DNA from: Halovibrio salipaludis
Lineage (GTDB): Bacteria > Pseudomonadota > Gammaproteobacteria > Pseudomonadales > Oleiphilaceae
Length of the DNA: 64,000 bases
Assembly: GCF_002286965.1 (NCBI RefSeq)
Contig: NZ_NSKD01000004.1
Coordinates: forward strand, 179,560-243,559
Reading direction: 5' to 3'
Part shown: one piece after another, positions 34,132 to 42,428 of the stretch
Layout: every line of letters begins with the position of its first letter
Position numbering within the stretch: position 1 is the stretch's first letter
Position numbers and translations under genes: made by a program
The notes under the pieces: generated by a model
Seen by the model: only the letters and a program-made list of their open reading frames with translations
What the model was told of the DNA's origin: nothing
Database searches by the model: none

Positions 34132-35058
34132 TCAGCTGGCCGCAAGAAGCCCGCGGATGTGCGCCTCAACGCCCTCGGTGAGCGACTGCAGGTGATAGCC
34201 TCCTTCCAGCATCGAGATGACCCGTCCCCGGCAGAGTTCCCCGGCCAGGCGGGTGATTTGCTCCGTGATCCAGGAGTAGTCCTCGGTTTCCAGATTCACA
34301 TCCGCCAGCGGGTCCAGCCGGTGCGCGTCAAACCCTGCTGAAACCAGGATCAGCTGGGGCTTGAACGCCGCCAGCTCCTCGAACCAGCCATCCGTGATCG
34401 CCTGGCGGTAGGTGGCGCTGTCCGTGCCCGGGTCCAGCGGGACGTTGAGGATGTGGCCGGGCATGCCGTGGCTGTGCTTGAAAGGGTAGAAGGGGTGCTG
34501 GAAGCTGGAGCACAGCAGCACGCGCGGGTCGTGGTGGAAGATGTCCACGGTGCCGTTGCCCTGGTGGACGTCGAAGTCGAGGATCGCGACCCGTTCCAGA
34601 TGGTGGAAAGTGAGCGCGTGCAGCGCAGCAATGGCGATGTTATTGAAAAAGCTGAACCCCATGGTACGGCTGCGTTCAGCATGGTGGCCCGGCGGCCGGA
34701 TGGCGCAGAAGGCGTTGCGCGCCTGGTTGGTGAGCACCTGGTTCACCGCTTGGATGCCGGAGCCCGCCGCGAGCTTGGCGGAGCGGAACGTGTGCGGGTT
34801 CATGGCCGTGTCCGGGTCCGCCATGATGCGCCCCTGGCTGGGCGTCATCTGTTCCAGCTGGCTGATGTAGCTGTCCGGGTGGGCGCGGCGCAGTTCATCG
34901 TGGGAGGCCTCTTCCGCCTCGTTGATGGCCAGCTGCTCCCACAGGCCGGTCTGTTGCAGGTGTTCACGGATGGCGCTCAGGCGCCGGGGGCTTTCCGGGT
35001 GGTCATCCCCCATGTCGTGTTTCTCACAGTCCGGATGGTGGAAGTAGGCTGTTGCCAT
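34132..35058 (-). CDS. Histone deacetylase family protein (class II-like, zinc-dependent)
   Basis: 308 residues, the length of bacterial HDAC-like amidohydrolases. Active site motifs: AIRPPGHHAERSRTMGFSFF with the His-His charge relay, VAILDFDVHQGNGTVDIF with the zinc-binding Asp and His, and LILVSAGFDAHRLDPLADV with the second zinc Asp. Relatives deacetylate acetyl-lysine or acetylpolyamines. Its start faces the protein acetyltransferase gene across ~107 bases, so the two may control opposite steps of lysine acetylation; this is an inference. Confidence 0.87.
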   Translation of the reverse strand: MATAYFHHPDCEKHDMGDDHPESPRRLSAIREHLQQTGLWEQLAINEAEEASHDELRRAHPDSYISQLEQMTPSQGRIMADPDTAMNPHTFRSAKLAAGSGIQAVNQVLTNQARNAFCAIRPPGHHAERSRTMGFSFFNNIAIAALHALTFHHLERVAILDFDVHQGNGTVDIFHHDPRVLLCSSFQHPFYPFKHSHGMPGHILNVPLDPGTDSATYRQAITDGWFEELAAFKPQLILVSAGFDAHRLDPLADVNLETEDYSWITEQITRLAGELCRGRVISMLEGGYHLQSLTEGVEAHIRGLLAAS

Positions 35059-35165
35059 CGTCGCGCCTCGCCATGCAGGTTACACTTCTGACAGGGATTG
35101 TGAGCCGCGCGGATCGATGTGGCAAGGCAATCCGGCGTCTGGAAAGGGTCAGAAAGAGGGGCTGT

Positions 35166-37907
35166 ATGTCCACCCGGCATCTCAATGCGCTGTTCAATCC
35201 GCGTTCCATTGCCGTCATCGGGGCATCCGAGCGGGCCACAAGCCTGGGCGGCATGGTGCTGCGCAACCTCATGGCCGGGGATTACCCGGGCCAGCTGCTG
35301 GTGGTGAACCGCCAGGGGTACGACAAGGTGCACGGCATCCGCTGTGAGCGCCGCATCAAGCAGATGCCCTGGGCGCCGGATCTGGCGATCATCTGTACCC
35401 CGCCGGAAACGGTGCCCAAACTGGTACGCCAGCTGGGCGAATGCGGGGTGCGGACCGCCATGGTGATGACCGGCGGTATGTCCCGTTCCTACAGCCGCAA
35501 TGGCGAACCGCTGATGTACGCGGTGCGGGATGCTGCCAAGAAGGCCGGCGTGCGGATTCTGGGGCCCAATACCATCGGCATCATGTCGCCGGACACGCAG
35601 CTGAACGCCACCTATGCCCACATGGGAGTGCTGCCCGGAAAGATCGGGTTCGTGGGGCAGTCCGGTACCGTGGCCAGCGCGGTCATCGACTGGGCCTTTG
35701 CCCGGGGCGTGGGGTTCTCTCGCCTGCTGACCCTGGGTGATGGCGTGGACATCGCCCATGACGATCTCATCGACTACCTGGCAGAGGACCCGGGGACCCG
35801 GGCGATCCTGCTACACATTGAGCACATCCCGAACCCGCGCCGGTTCATCTCCTCGGTACGGGCCGCTTCGCGTTCCAAGCCGGTGATCGCGGTAAAAAGT
35901 GGCCGCTTCCCGGAATCCGAGTATCTGCCCCACACACTCCCGGATGGCATTACCCAGACGGACCCCATCTACGATGCCGCGCTCCAACGCGCTGGTGTGC
36001 TGAGGGTGAACGGCCTGGACGAGATGTTCGACGCGCTGGAGAGCCTCTCACGCATGCGCCGGGTGCGCCGGGAGGAGCTGGTGGTACTGTGCAATGGCGT
36101 GGGCCCCGGGGTTCTGGCGGTGGACCGGCTGCTCTATCAGGGCGGCGAGCTGGCGCAGTTCTCCGAGGAAACGGTGGCGAAACTGGAGCAGCGTCTGCCC
36201 GGTTACCTGAGCGTGCGCAACCCGCTGGACCTGGGGTATGACGCCTCGCCCCAGCTCTACGCGGATGTTCTGCAGATCCTGGGTCAGGACCCGGGCATTG
36301 CGAATGTGCTGGTGATGTACACGCCCACGCTGCTGGAAGACACCCTGCACATTGCGGATTCGGTGATGCAGGTCGCCCGGCGCCAGCGCCTTAACGTGTT
36401 CACCTGCTGGCTGGGCCAGAGCACGGTTCTGGACGCCCGGGATGCTTTCTACGAGGCCGGGGTGCCCACCTTCTTCTCGCCGGAGAAGGCGATCCGTGCC
36501 TTCATGCACTTTGTGAAGCACCAGCGTGGTCAGCGGTTGCTGGCGGAGACACCGGAATCCTGGGTGGAGCCGGAGGTGAACCGTCAGGAAGCCCGGGAGA
36601 TGGTCCAGAAGGTGATCCGCAGCCGCCGCAACCACCTGACCAACCGCGAGGCCCGCCAGCTGGTGGCCGCCTACGGTATCCAGACCCTGGAGACGGCTTA
36701 CTGCGACGATGAAGAGGAGGCCGTGGAGGCCTTCCGTGAGTGGGGCGGGCCAGTGAACATCACGCTGCTGCATGAGCGCGGTTGCCACCCGTACCTGGAG
36801 GAGACCTCGGGGCGTGGGCGTTACCGCTACACCATCCGCCGGCTCAATGATGAGGCGGCCATCTCCAACGCCTGCCAGACGCTCATGGAGCAGTACCGCA
36901 AGCACTTCCCCAACAGCGGCTTCCTGGGGTTTGCCATGCATCAGACCAATGCCGGGCTGGAGGGGATTGGTTTCAGTCTCGGCCTGACCCGGGACGCGGT
37001 CTTCGGGCCCCTGATCGTGTGTGGTTCCGCCGGCGCGCGGGTGAACATCATGAGCGACCGGCGTGTGGCATTGCCGCCGCTGAACATGAACCTGGCCAAT
37101 GAGCTGCTGGCGCGCAGTAATGCCTACCGCCTGCTGCGCGAGTACAGCCCAAAACCGGAGGAGGACATCCGGGCCGTGTGCCAGACACTGGTAACGCTCT
37201 CCCAGATCAACAGCGACATTCCCGAGATCCGGGGGCTGGAGATCCTGCCGCTGCTGTTTGGTGAGGATGGGGCCGTGGCCTGCGATGTGGCCATTGATCT
37301 GGGCGAGCCGGTCCGGCCGGTGATCAAGCCCTATCCCCGGGAGCTGGAAGAGTGGGTCAGCCTCAAATCCGGCCGCGAGGTTCTGGTGCGCCCGATCCGC
37401 GCCGAGGATGAGCCGGGTCACCTGGAATTCCACCAGAGCCAGTCTCCGGAGACGATCCGCTACCGGTTCTTCCAGTACCGCAACAGCTTCACCCATGACG
37501 ACATCGCCCGGATGGTCCAGATCGACTACGACCGGGAGATGGTGTTCATCGCCACCGAGTGGCTGGAAGACGGTACCGAGAGGACCCTGGGCACGGTGCG
37601 CGTGTGGACGGATGCGGACAACATCCAGTGCGAGTTCGCCGTTATGGTGCGCGATGACCTGCGCGGCGAGGGTCTGGGCCGAATCCTTATGGAGAAGATG
37701 ATCCGCTACTGCAAGGCCCGCGGCACCCTCGAGATGGTGGGCCACGTTCTCCCCGGCAATGAAGCCATGGCCGGCCTGGCCAGGGCGCTCGGGTTCTCGG
37801 TGACCTACGATCAGGAAGAGGACGTGGTGGCGTTGAAGCTGCCACTGAACAAGCCTACCGAGGACTGGCACCTGGATCGGCTGGATGGGGAGATGCCGCC
37901 GATCTGA
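35166..37907 (+). CDS. Protein lysine acetyltransferase (Pat/YfiQ-type, NDP-forming acyl-CoA synthetase domains + GNAT)
   Basis: 913 residues from MSTRHLNALFNPRSIAVIGA, with AGAGGGG before the ATG; an in-frame extension to 35052 lacks support. Order: CoA-binding domain (about 1-130), succinyl-CoA ligase-like domains (about 140-460; GPNTIGIMSP and IGFVGQSGTVASAVIDW), ATP-grasp-like domain (about 490-710; LTNREARQLVAAYGI), and a C-terminal GNAT domain (about 735-890; VRPIRAEDEPGHLEFHQS, and acetyl-CoA site RDDLRGEGLGRILMEKMI). This is the architecture of Salmonella Pat, which acetylates acetyl-CoA synthetase and other proteins. It is divergent from the HDAC-like gene. Confidence 0.88.
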   Translation: MSTRHLNALFNPRSIAVIGASERATSLGGMVLRNLMAGDYPGQLLVVNRQGYDKVHGIRCERRIKQMPWAPDLAIICTPPETVPKLVRQLGECGVRTAMVMTGGMSRSYSRNGEPLMYAVRDAAKKAGVRILGPNTIGIMSPDTQLNATYAHMGVLPGKIGFVGQSGTVASAVIDWAFARGVGFSRLLTLGDGVDIAHDDLIDYLAEDPGTRAILLHIEHIPNPRRFISSVRAASRSKPVIAVKSGRFPESEYLPHTLPDGITQTDPIYDAALQRAGVLRVNGLDEMFDALESLSRMRRVRREELVVLCNGVGPGVLAVDRLLYQGGELAQFSEETVAKLEQRLPGYLSVRNPLDLGYDASPQLYADVLQILGQDPGIANVLVMYTPTLLEDTLHIADSVMQVARRQRLNVFTCWLGQSTVLDARDAFYEAGVPTFFSPEKAIRAFMHFVKHQRGQRLLAETPESWVEPEVNRQEAREMVQKVIRSRRNHLTNREARQLVAAYGIQTLETAYCDDEEEAVEAFREWGGPVNITLLHERGCHPYLEETSGRGRYRYTIRRLNDEAAISNACQTLMEQYRKHFPNSGFLGFAMHQTNAGLEGIGFSLGLTRDAVFGPLIVCGSAGARVNIMSDRRVALPPLNMNLANELLARSNAYRLLREYSPKPEEDIRAVCQTLVTLSQINSDIPEIRGLEILPLLFGEDGAVACDVAIDLGEPVRPVIKPYPRELEEWVSLKSGREVLVRPIRAEDEPGHLEFHQSQSPETIRYRFFQYRNSFTHDDIARMVQIDYDREMVFIATEWLEDGTERTLGTVRVWTDADNIQCEFAVMVRDDLRGEGLGRILMEKMIRYCKARGTLEMVGHVLPGNEAMAGLARALGFSVTYDQEEDVVALKLPLNKPTEDWHLDRLDGEMPPI

Positions 37908-37972
37908 AAGAGATCTGTGGTTTGTCGCGTATGTGGCGTGATTTTTTCGGGCATAGCTTTACTTTTTATGGA

Positions 37973-37988
37973 ATGGTAAATTTATCGT
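37973..37988. promoter_or_regulatory. Possible operator of the AbrB-PIN module
   Basis: An imperfect palindrome ATGGTAAATTTATCGT lies in an A/T-rich stretch 30-46 bases upstream of the antitoxin ATG. Antitoxins of this type usually repress their own promoter at such sites. No clear -35/-10 pair was found. Confidence 0.3.
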
Positions 37989-38018
37989 GCATTGCCATCC
38001 ACGTCTTTAGGAAAAACC

Positions 38019-38255
38019 ATGACAAGGCTCAGTTCCAAGCGCCAGGTCACGCTTCCCAAATCCCTGTGTGACAGGGCTGGTTTGAGCAGTGGTGATGAGT
38101 TCAAGGTTCTGGAGCATGATGGGCATATCACCCTGATCAAACAGACACCAGGAGCCAGTGAAGGCTTTCTGGGGGATATCCAGCCGGATGAGCGTTTCAG
38201 TGAAGAGGAGTCAAGGGATGACGGAATCCAGCGGTCCAGCGATGGTGGCCATTGA
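38019..38255 (+). CDS. AbrB/MazE-type antitoxin
   Basis: 78 residues from MTRLSSKRQVTLPKSLCDRA, with AGGA upstream. The swapped-hairpin AbrB DNA-binding motif is plain (SKRQVTLPK...AGLSSGDEFKVLEHDGHITLI). The C-terminal acidic tail (PDERFSEEESRDDG) would bind and block the toxin. It overlaps the PIN-domain gene by 38 bases. Confidence 0.87.
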   Translation: MTRLSSKRQVTLPKSLCDRAGLSSGDEFKVLEHDGHITLIKQTPGASEGFLGDIQPDERFSEEESRDDGIQRSSDGGH

Positions 38256-38631
38256 TACCAACGTACTGCTTCGCCACCTGCTGAGCGATGATCCGGAGCA
38301 GGCGCAGCGTGCCAGAGCTTGCCTGAAAGCCAGTGCGCCGGTTCTGATCACGGATATTGTACTCTGCGAGACGCTCTGGACGCTCGCCGGCAAACGCTAC
38401 CGGTTGTCACGGGAGCAGCTGGCCCGGGTTGTACTCGCTCTTCTGGAGGAACCGTGCTTCTGCTTTGAGGATGAGCAGGCGATATGGGCTGCCTACTGCG
38501 ATTTTGTGGACCAGACTGGCTTTGGCTTGCCGGATGCGTTGATCGCTCATAAGGCCCGGTCCATGGGGGCTCAGCCGCTGTACAGTTTTGACCGTGCCGC
38601 GTTGCGCATTGCGGGAGTGGAGGCCCCCTGA
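38218..38631 (+). CDS. PIN-domain toxin (VapC-like ribonuclease)
   Basis: 137 residues from MTESSGPAMVAIDTN, with GAGGAG about 10 bases upstream and inside the antitoxin gene. PIN acidic residues: VAIDTNVLLRHLL, ITDIVLCETLWTL (Glu), GFGLPDALIAHKA (Asp) and YSFDRAALR (Asp), so all four positions of the metal centre are present. With the AbrB-type antitoxin it forms a type II toxin-antitoxin module; expected activity is cleavage of tRNA or rRNA. Confidence 0.87.
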   Translation: MTESSGPAMVAIDTNVLLRHLLSDDPEQAQRARACLKASAPVLITDIVLCETLWTLAGKRYRLSREQLARVVLALLEEPCFCFEDEQAIWAAYCDFVDQTGFGLPDALIAHKARSMGAQPLYSFDRAALRIAGVEAP

Positions 38632-38727
38632 GGACGGTGCACTACCCTTGGCAAATGGGGGCCTTAATAGTTCTATCGGGTACAGGGTACATGCCTGCAG
38701 GAGCGATACCTGATCGCAATGGGTATT

Positions 38728-39492
38728 CTATCCGCGCGTAAATACCCAGTTATCCCCGTTGGAGAGTTCCTCGTTAAACCGGTAGCCGTCCGTATCGAAG
38801 CCTTTCACGTCTTCGGGGTTGGTCAACCGGTTGCGGATGATGTAGGCGGCCATCATGCCCCGGGCCTTCTTGGCGTAGAAGCTGATCATCTTGTACTGGC
38901 CGTTCTTCCAGTCCTTGAACTGGGGGGTGATGATGCGGGCACCCAGTTTTTTGTGATCCACCGCCTTGAAGTATTCGTTGGAGGCGAGGTTGATCAGGAC
39001 GCCGTCGTCGTTATCCAGCTCGTTCTTCAGGTGGTCGGTGATGGTGTCCTTCCAGAAGGCATAGAGGTCTTTGCCCCGGGCGTTCTGGAACTTGGTGCCC
39101 ATTTCCAGTCGGTAGGGCTGCATCAGGTCCAGCGGGCGCAGCACGCCGTAGAGGCCGGAGAGGATGCGCAGGTGATGCTGGGCGAAGTCGAAGTCGTTCT
39201 CGGTGAACCGTTCCGGCGCCATGCCTTCATAGACGTCGCCCTTGAACGCAAGCACCGAGGGGCGGGCGTTGTCGGGCGTGAAGGGGGTGTGCCATTCCTG
39301 GTATCGCTGGGCATTGAGTTCACCGAGCTGCTGGCTGATGCCCATAAGGTTGCTGACCTGGTGGGGTTCCAGTTGCTTGAGGTCGTCGATCAGTTCCCGG
39401 CTGTGTTCGAGGAACTGGGGTTGGGAGTAGCTGCTCGTGGGGAGCTTGCTTTCGTAGTCGAGTTTTTTGGCGGGTGAGACGACCATTAACAT
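38728..39492 (-). CDS. yaaA: Peroxide stress protein YaaA (DUF328)
   Basis: 254 residues. It opens MLMVVSPAKKLDYESKLPTS and has HLRILSGLYGVLRPLDLMQP, YRLEMGTKFQNARGKDLYAF, LINLASNEYFKAV and MISFYAKKARGMMAAYIIRN, all hallmarks of YaaA. The E. coli protein limits free iron and DNA damage during peroxide stress and has a DNA-binding fold. It is monocistronic; a long fold-back repeat lies 50 bases upstream. Confidence 0.93.
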   Translation of the reverse strand: MLMVVSPAKKLDYESKLPTSSYSQPQFLEHSRELIDDLKQLEPHQVSNLMGISQQLGELNAQRYQEWHTPFTPDNARPSVLAFKGDVYEGMAPERFTENDFDFAQHHLRILSGLYGVLRPLDLMQPYRLEMGTKFQNARGKDLYAFWKDTITDHLKNELDNDDGVLINLASNEYFKAVDHKKLGARIITPQFKDWKNGQYKMISFYAKKARGMMAAYIIRNRLTNPEDVKGFDTDGYRFNEELSNGDNWVFTRG

Positions 39493-39541
39493 TTTCTATC
39501 CTCCCAGGGTTTCTGTTAGCTGGATTCTAACATAATTGCCA

Positions 39542-39732
39542 GGCAGTAAGCGGGGGAGCCCTTCACGGGAATCGCCACGAGTACGTCCATGTAGGCTGCT
39601 CTTCCGCCCGTCACGCTGCGCGATCCTGCTCCGCGTGACGGTCCTGGGTTACCATCCATGGCAACCCGTCAGGCCCCGCGGCCTGACCCATGGCTCCAGA
39701 GCTTCCCGTGAAGGGCTCCCCCGCTCACTGCC
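39542..39732. repeat. Structured fold-back repeat, copy A
   Basis: Two 30-base arms (39542-39571 and 39703-39732) are complementary at 29 of 30 positions. Inside lie three more hairpins: CCGTCACGC/GCGTGACGG (39608-39641), GGGTT/AACCC enclosing CCATCCATGG (39646-39667), and GTCAGGCC/GGCCTGAC (39668-39687). The core GGGAATCGCCACGAGTACGT (39567-39586) continues as CCATGTAGGCTGC, which recurs in copy B at 52.3 kb. No open reading frame. It lies between yaaA and the glutaredoxin-like gene. Confidence 0.9.
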
Positions 39733-39756
39733 TCAGATCGTGTCGTGGTTTTGGGG

Positions 39757-40008
39757 TCAGTGGTTTCCCAGAAACGCGATCACATCCTCCGCCGTAAACG
39801 GCCAGTCCAGTTCCTTCCCTTCGGGCTCCATGCGCAGAACCGGGATGCGTTCGCCGTATTGGTGCACCAGCGCCTCGGATTCGCTGATGTCGACGACGTC
39901 CACCGGGATGGGAGTCTCGAGTGGGGTGCGGACGAGGATCTGTTCGGCCTGTTCGCAGAGTTCGCAGTTTTCAGTGATGTAGAAATAGAGGCTGGTGCCT
40001 GTGGACAT
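39757..40008 (-). CDS. Glutaredoxin/thioredoxin-fold family protein
   Basis: 83 residues from MSTGTSLYFYITENCELCEQ, with a G-rich site upstream; the frame runs 14 codons further. The redox motif CELC lies in the first helix, and the cis-proline is in ERIPVLRMEP. The short size and C-terminal LDWPFTAEDVIAFL match the small glutaredoxin-like (DUF836) proteins. Its partner is unknown. It is divergent from rdgC, 59 bases apart. Confidence 0.85.
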   Translation of the reverse strand: MSTGTSLYFYITENCELCEQAEQILVRTPLETPIPVDVVDISESEALVHQYGERIPVLRMEPEGKELDWPFTAEDVIAFLGNH

Positions 40009-40067
40009 GGTGCTGGCTTCCCCCGGATAATCCCGGCCCTGTTTGGTCAATGCCGGGGATCTGGTTC

Positions 40068-40991
40068 ATGTGGTTTCGTAACGCGCGTCTCTATCGTATC
40101 ACCAAAGCCTTCGAGTGGTCCGCCGAGGCCCTGGAGGAGGCGCTGGCAAAGCGGGCGTTCCAGCCCTGCGGGCCCCAGGACACCGAGCGTATGGGCTGGG
40201 TGTCGCCGCTTGGGCGTGATGGCGATCAGCTGGTGTTTACGTCCGGCGAGTGCCATCTGGTTTGCCTGCGCCGCGAGGAGAAGGTGCTGCCGCCGGCGGT
40301 GATCCGCGAGGAGGTGGATGAGCGCGTTGCCGCGGCCGAGGAGGAGCAGGGTCGGCCTCTGCGGCGCAAGGAGAAGACGGAGATCAAGGAGCAGGTCACG
40401 CTGGAGTTGTTGCCGCGAGCCTTTACCAAGTCCCGTTTCATCCACGCCTACATTGCACCCTCCCAGGAACTGGTTGTGGTGGACTCCGCTTCCAGTAATG
40501 CGGCCGAGACACTGCTTTCGGAGCTGCGTGAGACGCTGGGGTCGATGCCGGTGCGCCCGCCGGCGGTACAGCAATCACCAGCGTTCACGATGACCCAATG
40601 GCTGCGCGGTGAAGCGCATCCGCCAGCGGGGCTGGTGCCTGCGGATGAGTGTGAGCTGCGGGATGATGAGGAGCAGGGTGGTGTGGTCCGTATCAAGGGT
40701 GTCGGCCTTGATGGTGACGAGGTGCGCGCGCATCTGGACAACGCCATGAGCGTGACGCGGCTGGCACTGGACTGGGAGGATCAGCTGTCGTTCATGCTGG
40801 ACGATGAACTGACGATCCGCCGTCTGCGTTTCGGGGATGACCTGAAAGAGAAGCTGGACGACGATGCCGGGGATGACCGCGTCGCCCGCTTTGATGCCGC
40901 CTTCAGCCTGATGACACTGGAACTGTCACGCCTGGTGCCAGCGCTGCTGGAGGCCTTTGGCGGCGAGGACCGTTCCGCGCTCAGCGCTTGA
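40068..40991 (+). CDS. rdgC: Recombination-associated protein RdgC
   Basis: 307 residues starting MWFRNARLYRITKAFEWSAE, as RdgC homologues do (MWFKNLxxYRL); six in-frame codons upstream are unlikely to be used. Further motifs: ALAKRAFQPCGPQDTERMGW, LVFTSGECHLVCLRREEKVL, PRAFTKSRFIHAYI and HLDNAMSVTRLALDWEDQLS. RdgC forms a ring on double-stranded DNA and restrains RecA. It overlaps the convergent yciK-like gene by 11 bases. Confidence 0.92.
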   Translation: MWFRNARLYRITKAFEWSAEALEEALAKRAFQPCGPQDTERMGWVSPLGRDGDQLVFTSGECHLVCLRREEKVLPPAVIREEVDERVAAAEEEQGRPLRRKEKTEIKEQVTLELLPRAFTKSRFIHAYIAPSQELVVVDSASSNAAETLLSELRETLGSMPVRPPAVQQSPAFTMTQWLRGEAHPPAGLVPADECELRDDEEQGGVVRIKGVGLDGDEVRAHLDNAMSVTRLALDWEDQLSFMLDDELTIRRLRFGDDLKEKLDDDAGDDRVARFDAAFSLMTLELSRLVPALLEAFGGEDRSALSA

Positions 40992-41748
40992 TCTGAGCGT
41001 CGAACTGCTGGCCGGTTACGCCTTTTGAATCCGGGCCCATCAGGTACAGGTAGGCGCCCATGATGGCGTCCGGCTCCGGGTTGCTGGCCGGATCCTCGGC
41101 CGGGTAGGCGAGGTGGCGCATGTAGGTGCGGGTGGCGCCGGGGTTGAGGCTGTTCACCCGCACGGCGGTGCGCGCATCGTCCAGTTCATCGGCGAGGGTT
41201 TCCATCAGGCCTTCGGTGGCGAACTTGGAGATGGCGTAGGCGCCCCAGTTGGCGCGTCCCTTACGGCCGACGCTGGAGGAGGTGAAGATCACCGAGGCGT
41301 CCGGCGCGGCGCGCAGCAGCGGGATCATGGCCTGGCTGAGCAGGAAGGCACCGGTCACATTGGTGCGCATCACCCGTTCCCATTCTTCCGGATTGTAGTA
41401 CTCCAGCGGCGTGCGGTCGCCGAGACGGCTGGCGTTGTGCAGCAGGCCGTCCAGCCGGCCGAAGTCTTCCTCGATGCGTTCCACCACCTGGTCATAGTCC
41501 GCCGCGCCAGCGCCTTCGATATCCAGTGGCAGGATCAACGGTTCCGGGTGGCCAGCGGCGTCGATCTCGTCATAGACCTTTTCCAGCTTTTTGATGGTGC
41601 GCCCCAGAAGGATAACGGTGGCGCCGTGGGCGGCGTAGGTTTTCGCTGCGGCCCGGCCGATGCCGTCACCGGCGCCGGTGACCATGATGATGCGGTCCTT
41701 CAACAGGTCCGCTGTGGGCTGGTAGTTCTCGACGGTCTGTGCGCTCAT
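40981..41748 (-). CDS. yciK: YciK-type short-chain dehydrogenase
   Basis: 255 residues. Rossmann motif MVTGAGDGIGRAAAKTYAAH, then LLHNASRLGDRTPLEYYNPE, and catalytic Ser...Tyr-xxx-Lys in SSSVGRKGRANWGAYAISKF. RVNSLNPGATRTYMR is typical of this YciK branch, whose substrate is unknown. It is the last gene of the amidohydrolase-ubiG-mupP-yciK operon (4-base overlap with mupP). The same gene order is known from Pseudomonas. Confidence 0.88.
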   Translation of the reverse strand: MSAQTVENYQPTADLLKDRIIMVTGAGDGIGRAAAKTYAAHGATVILLGRTIKKLEKVYDEIDAAGHPEPLILPLDIEGAGAADYDQVVERIEEDFGRLDGLLHNASRLGDRTPLEYYNPEEWERVMRTNVTGAFLLSQAMIPLLRAAPDASVIFTSSSVGRKGRANWGAYAISKFATEGLMETLADELDDARTAVRVNSLNPGATRTYMRHLAYPAEDPASNPEPDAIMGAYLYLMGPDSKGVTGQQFDAQIKR

Positions 41749-42428
41749 GCGGAATCCGTTTCGGGTCGGTGGGTGTCGATCAGGTGGAACAGTTCGCGGC
41801 CGTGGTCGATGATGTGGTGGGCGTTCCAGTCCGCCACGTTCTCGTCCGCGCCGAGGTAACCGTAGCGTGCGGCCACGGTGGTCATGCCGGCGGCCAGGCC
41901 GGATTCAATATCGCGCCGGTGGTCACCGGCGTAGAGACAGGTTTCAGGCGCCACACCGATCTGCTCAGCCGCCAGCAGAACCGGTTCCGGGTCCGGTTTG
42001 GTGTTGGCCACATGATCCGGGCAGACGACGCTGGCACAGCGCTTGAGGAGGTCCATGTCCTCGAGCAGCTTTAGCGTGTACTGGCTGGCCTTGTTGGTGA
42101 CGATGCCCCAGGGGACCTGTTTCGCCTCCAGGTGCGCCAGAACCTCGGCCAGCCCCGGGAAAAGCCGGGTGTGGACGGCGATATGGCTGATGTACAGTTC
42201 CAGGAGTTCGGCATGGCGGTCATCGTAGCCACGATCCCCGGGGCGCAGCCCGAAACCGAGCTGAACCAGCCCGCGGGCCCCGTTGGAGACCACGCGCCGG
42301 ATACTGTGTTCGTCCAGCTGGGGCAGGCTGTGGCGTGCACGCTGGGTGTTCAGGCACCAGATGAAGTCCGGTGCGGTATCCAGCAGGGTGCCGTCCAGGT
42401 CGAAGAGGATGGCGCTGAAGCGGCTCAC
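41745..42428 (-). CDS. mupP: HAD-family phosphatase (MupP / phosphoglycolate phosphatase)
   Basis: 227 residues from a GTG at 42428 that overlaps the ubiG stop (GTGA); GGAGG lies in the end of ubiG. HAD motifs: FDLDGTLLDTAPD, GIVTNKASQYTLKLLE, KPDPEPVLLAAEQ and YAGDHRRDIESGLAAG. Its place between ubiG and yciK matches Pseudomonas MupP, an N-acetylmuramate-6-phosphate phosphatase of peptidoglycan recycling. Sequence alone does not separate this from Gph, so the symbol rests on synteny. Confidence 0.75.
   Translation of the reverse strand: MSRFSAILFDLDGTLLDTAPDFIWCLNTQRARHSLPQLDEHSIRRVVSNGARGLVQLGFGLRPGDRGYDDRHAELLELYISHIAVHTRLFPGLAEVLAHLEAKQVPWGIVTNKASQYTLKLLEDMDLLKRCASVVCPDHVANTKPDPEPVLLAAEQIGVAPETCLYAGDHRRDIESGLAAGMTTVAARYGYLGADENVADWNAHHIIDHGRELFHLIDTHRPETDSA

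Noticed and set aside
36048..37871. 607-codon open frame opposite the acetyltransferase gene
   Set aside because: It is antisense to the well-supported Pat-type gene and has the His/Gly/Gln-rich, family-less composition of a GC-rich shadow frame.
39542..39732. CRISPR array or insertion sequence at the fold-back element
   Set aside because: No regularly spaced direct repeats and no transposase frame; the structure is purely inverted.
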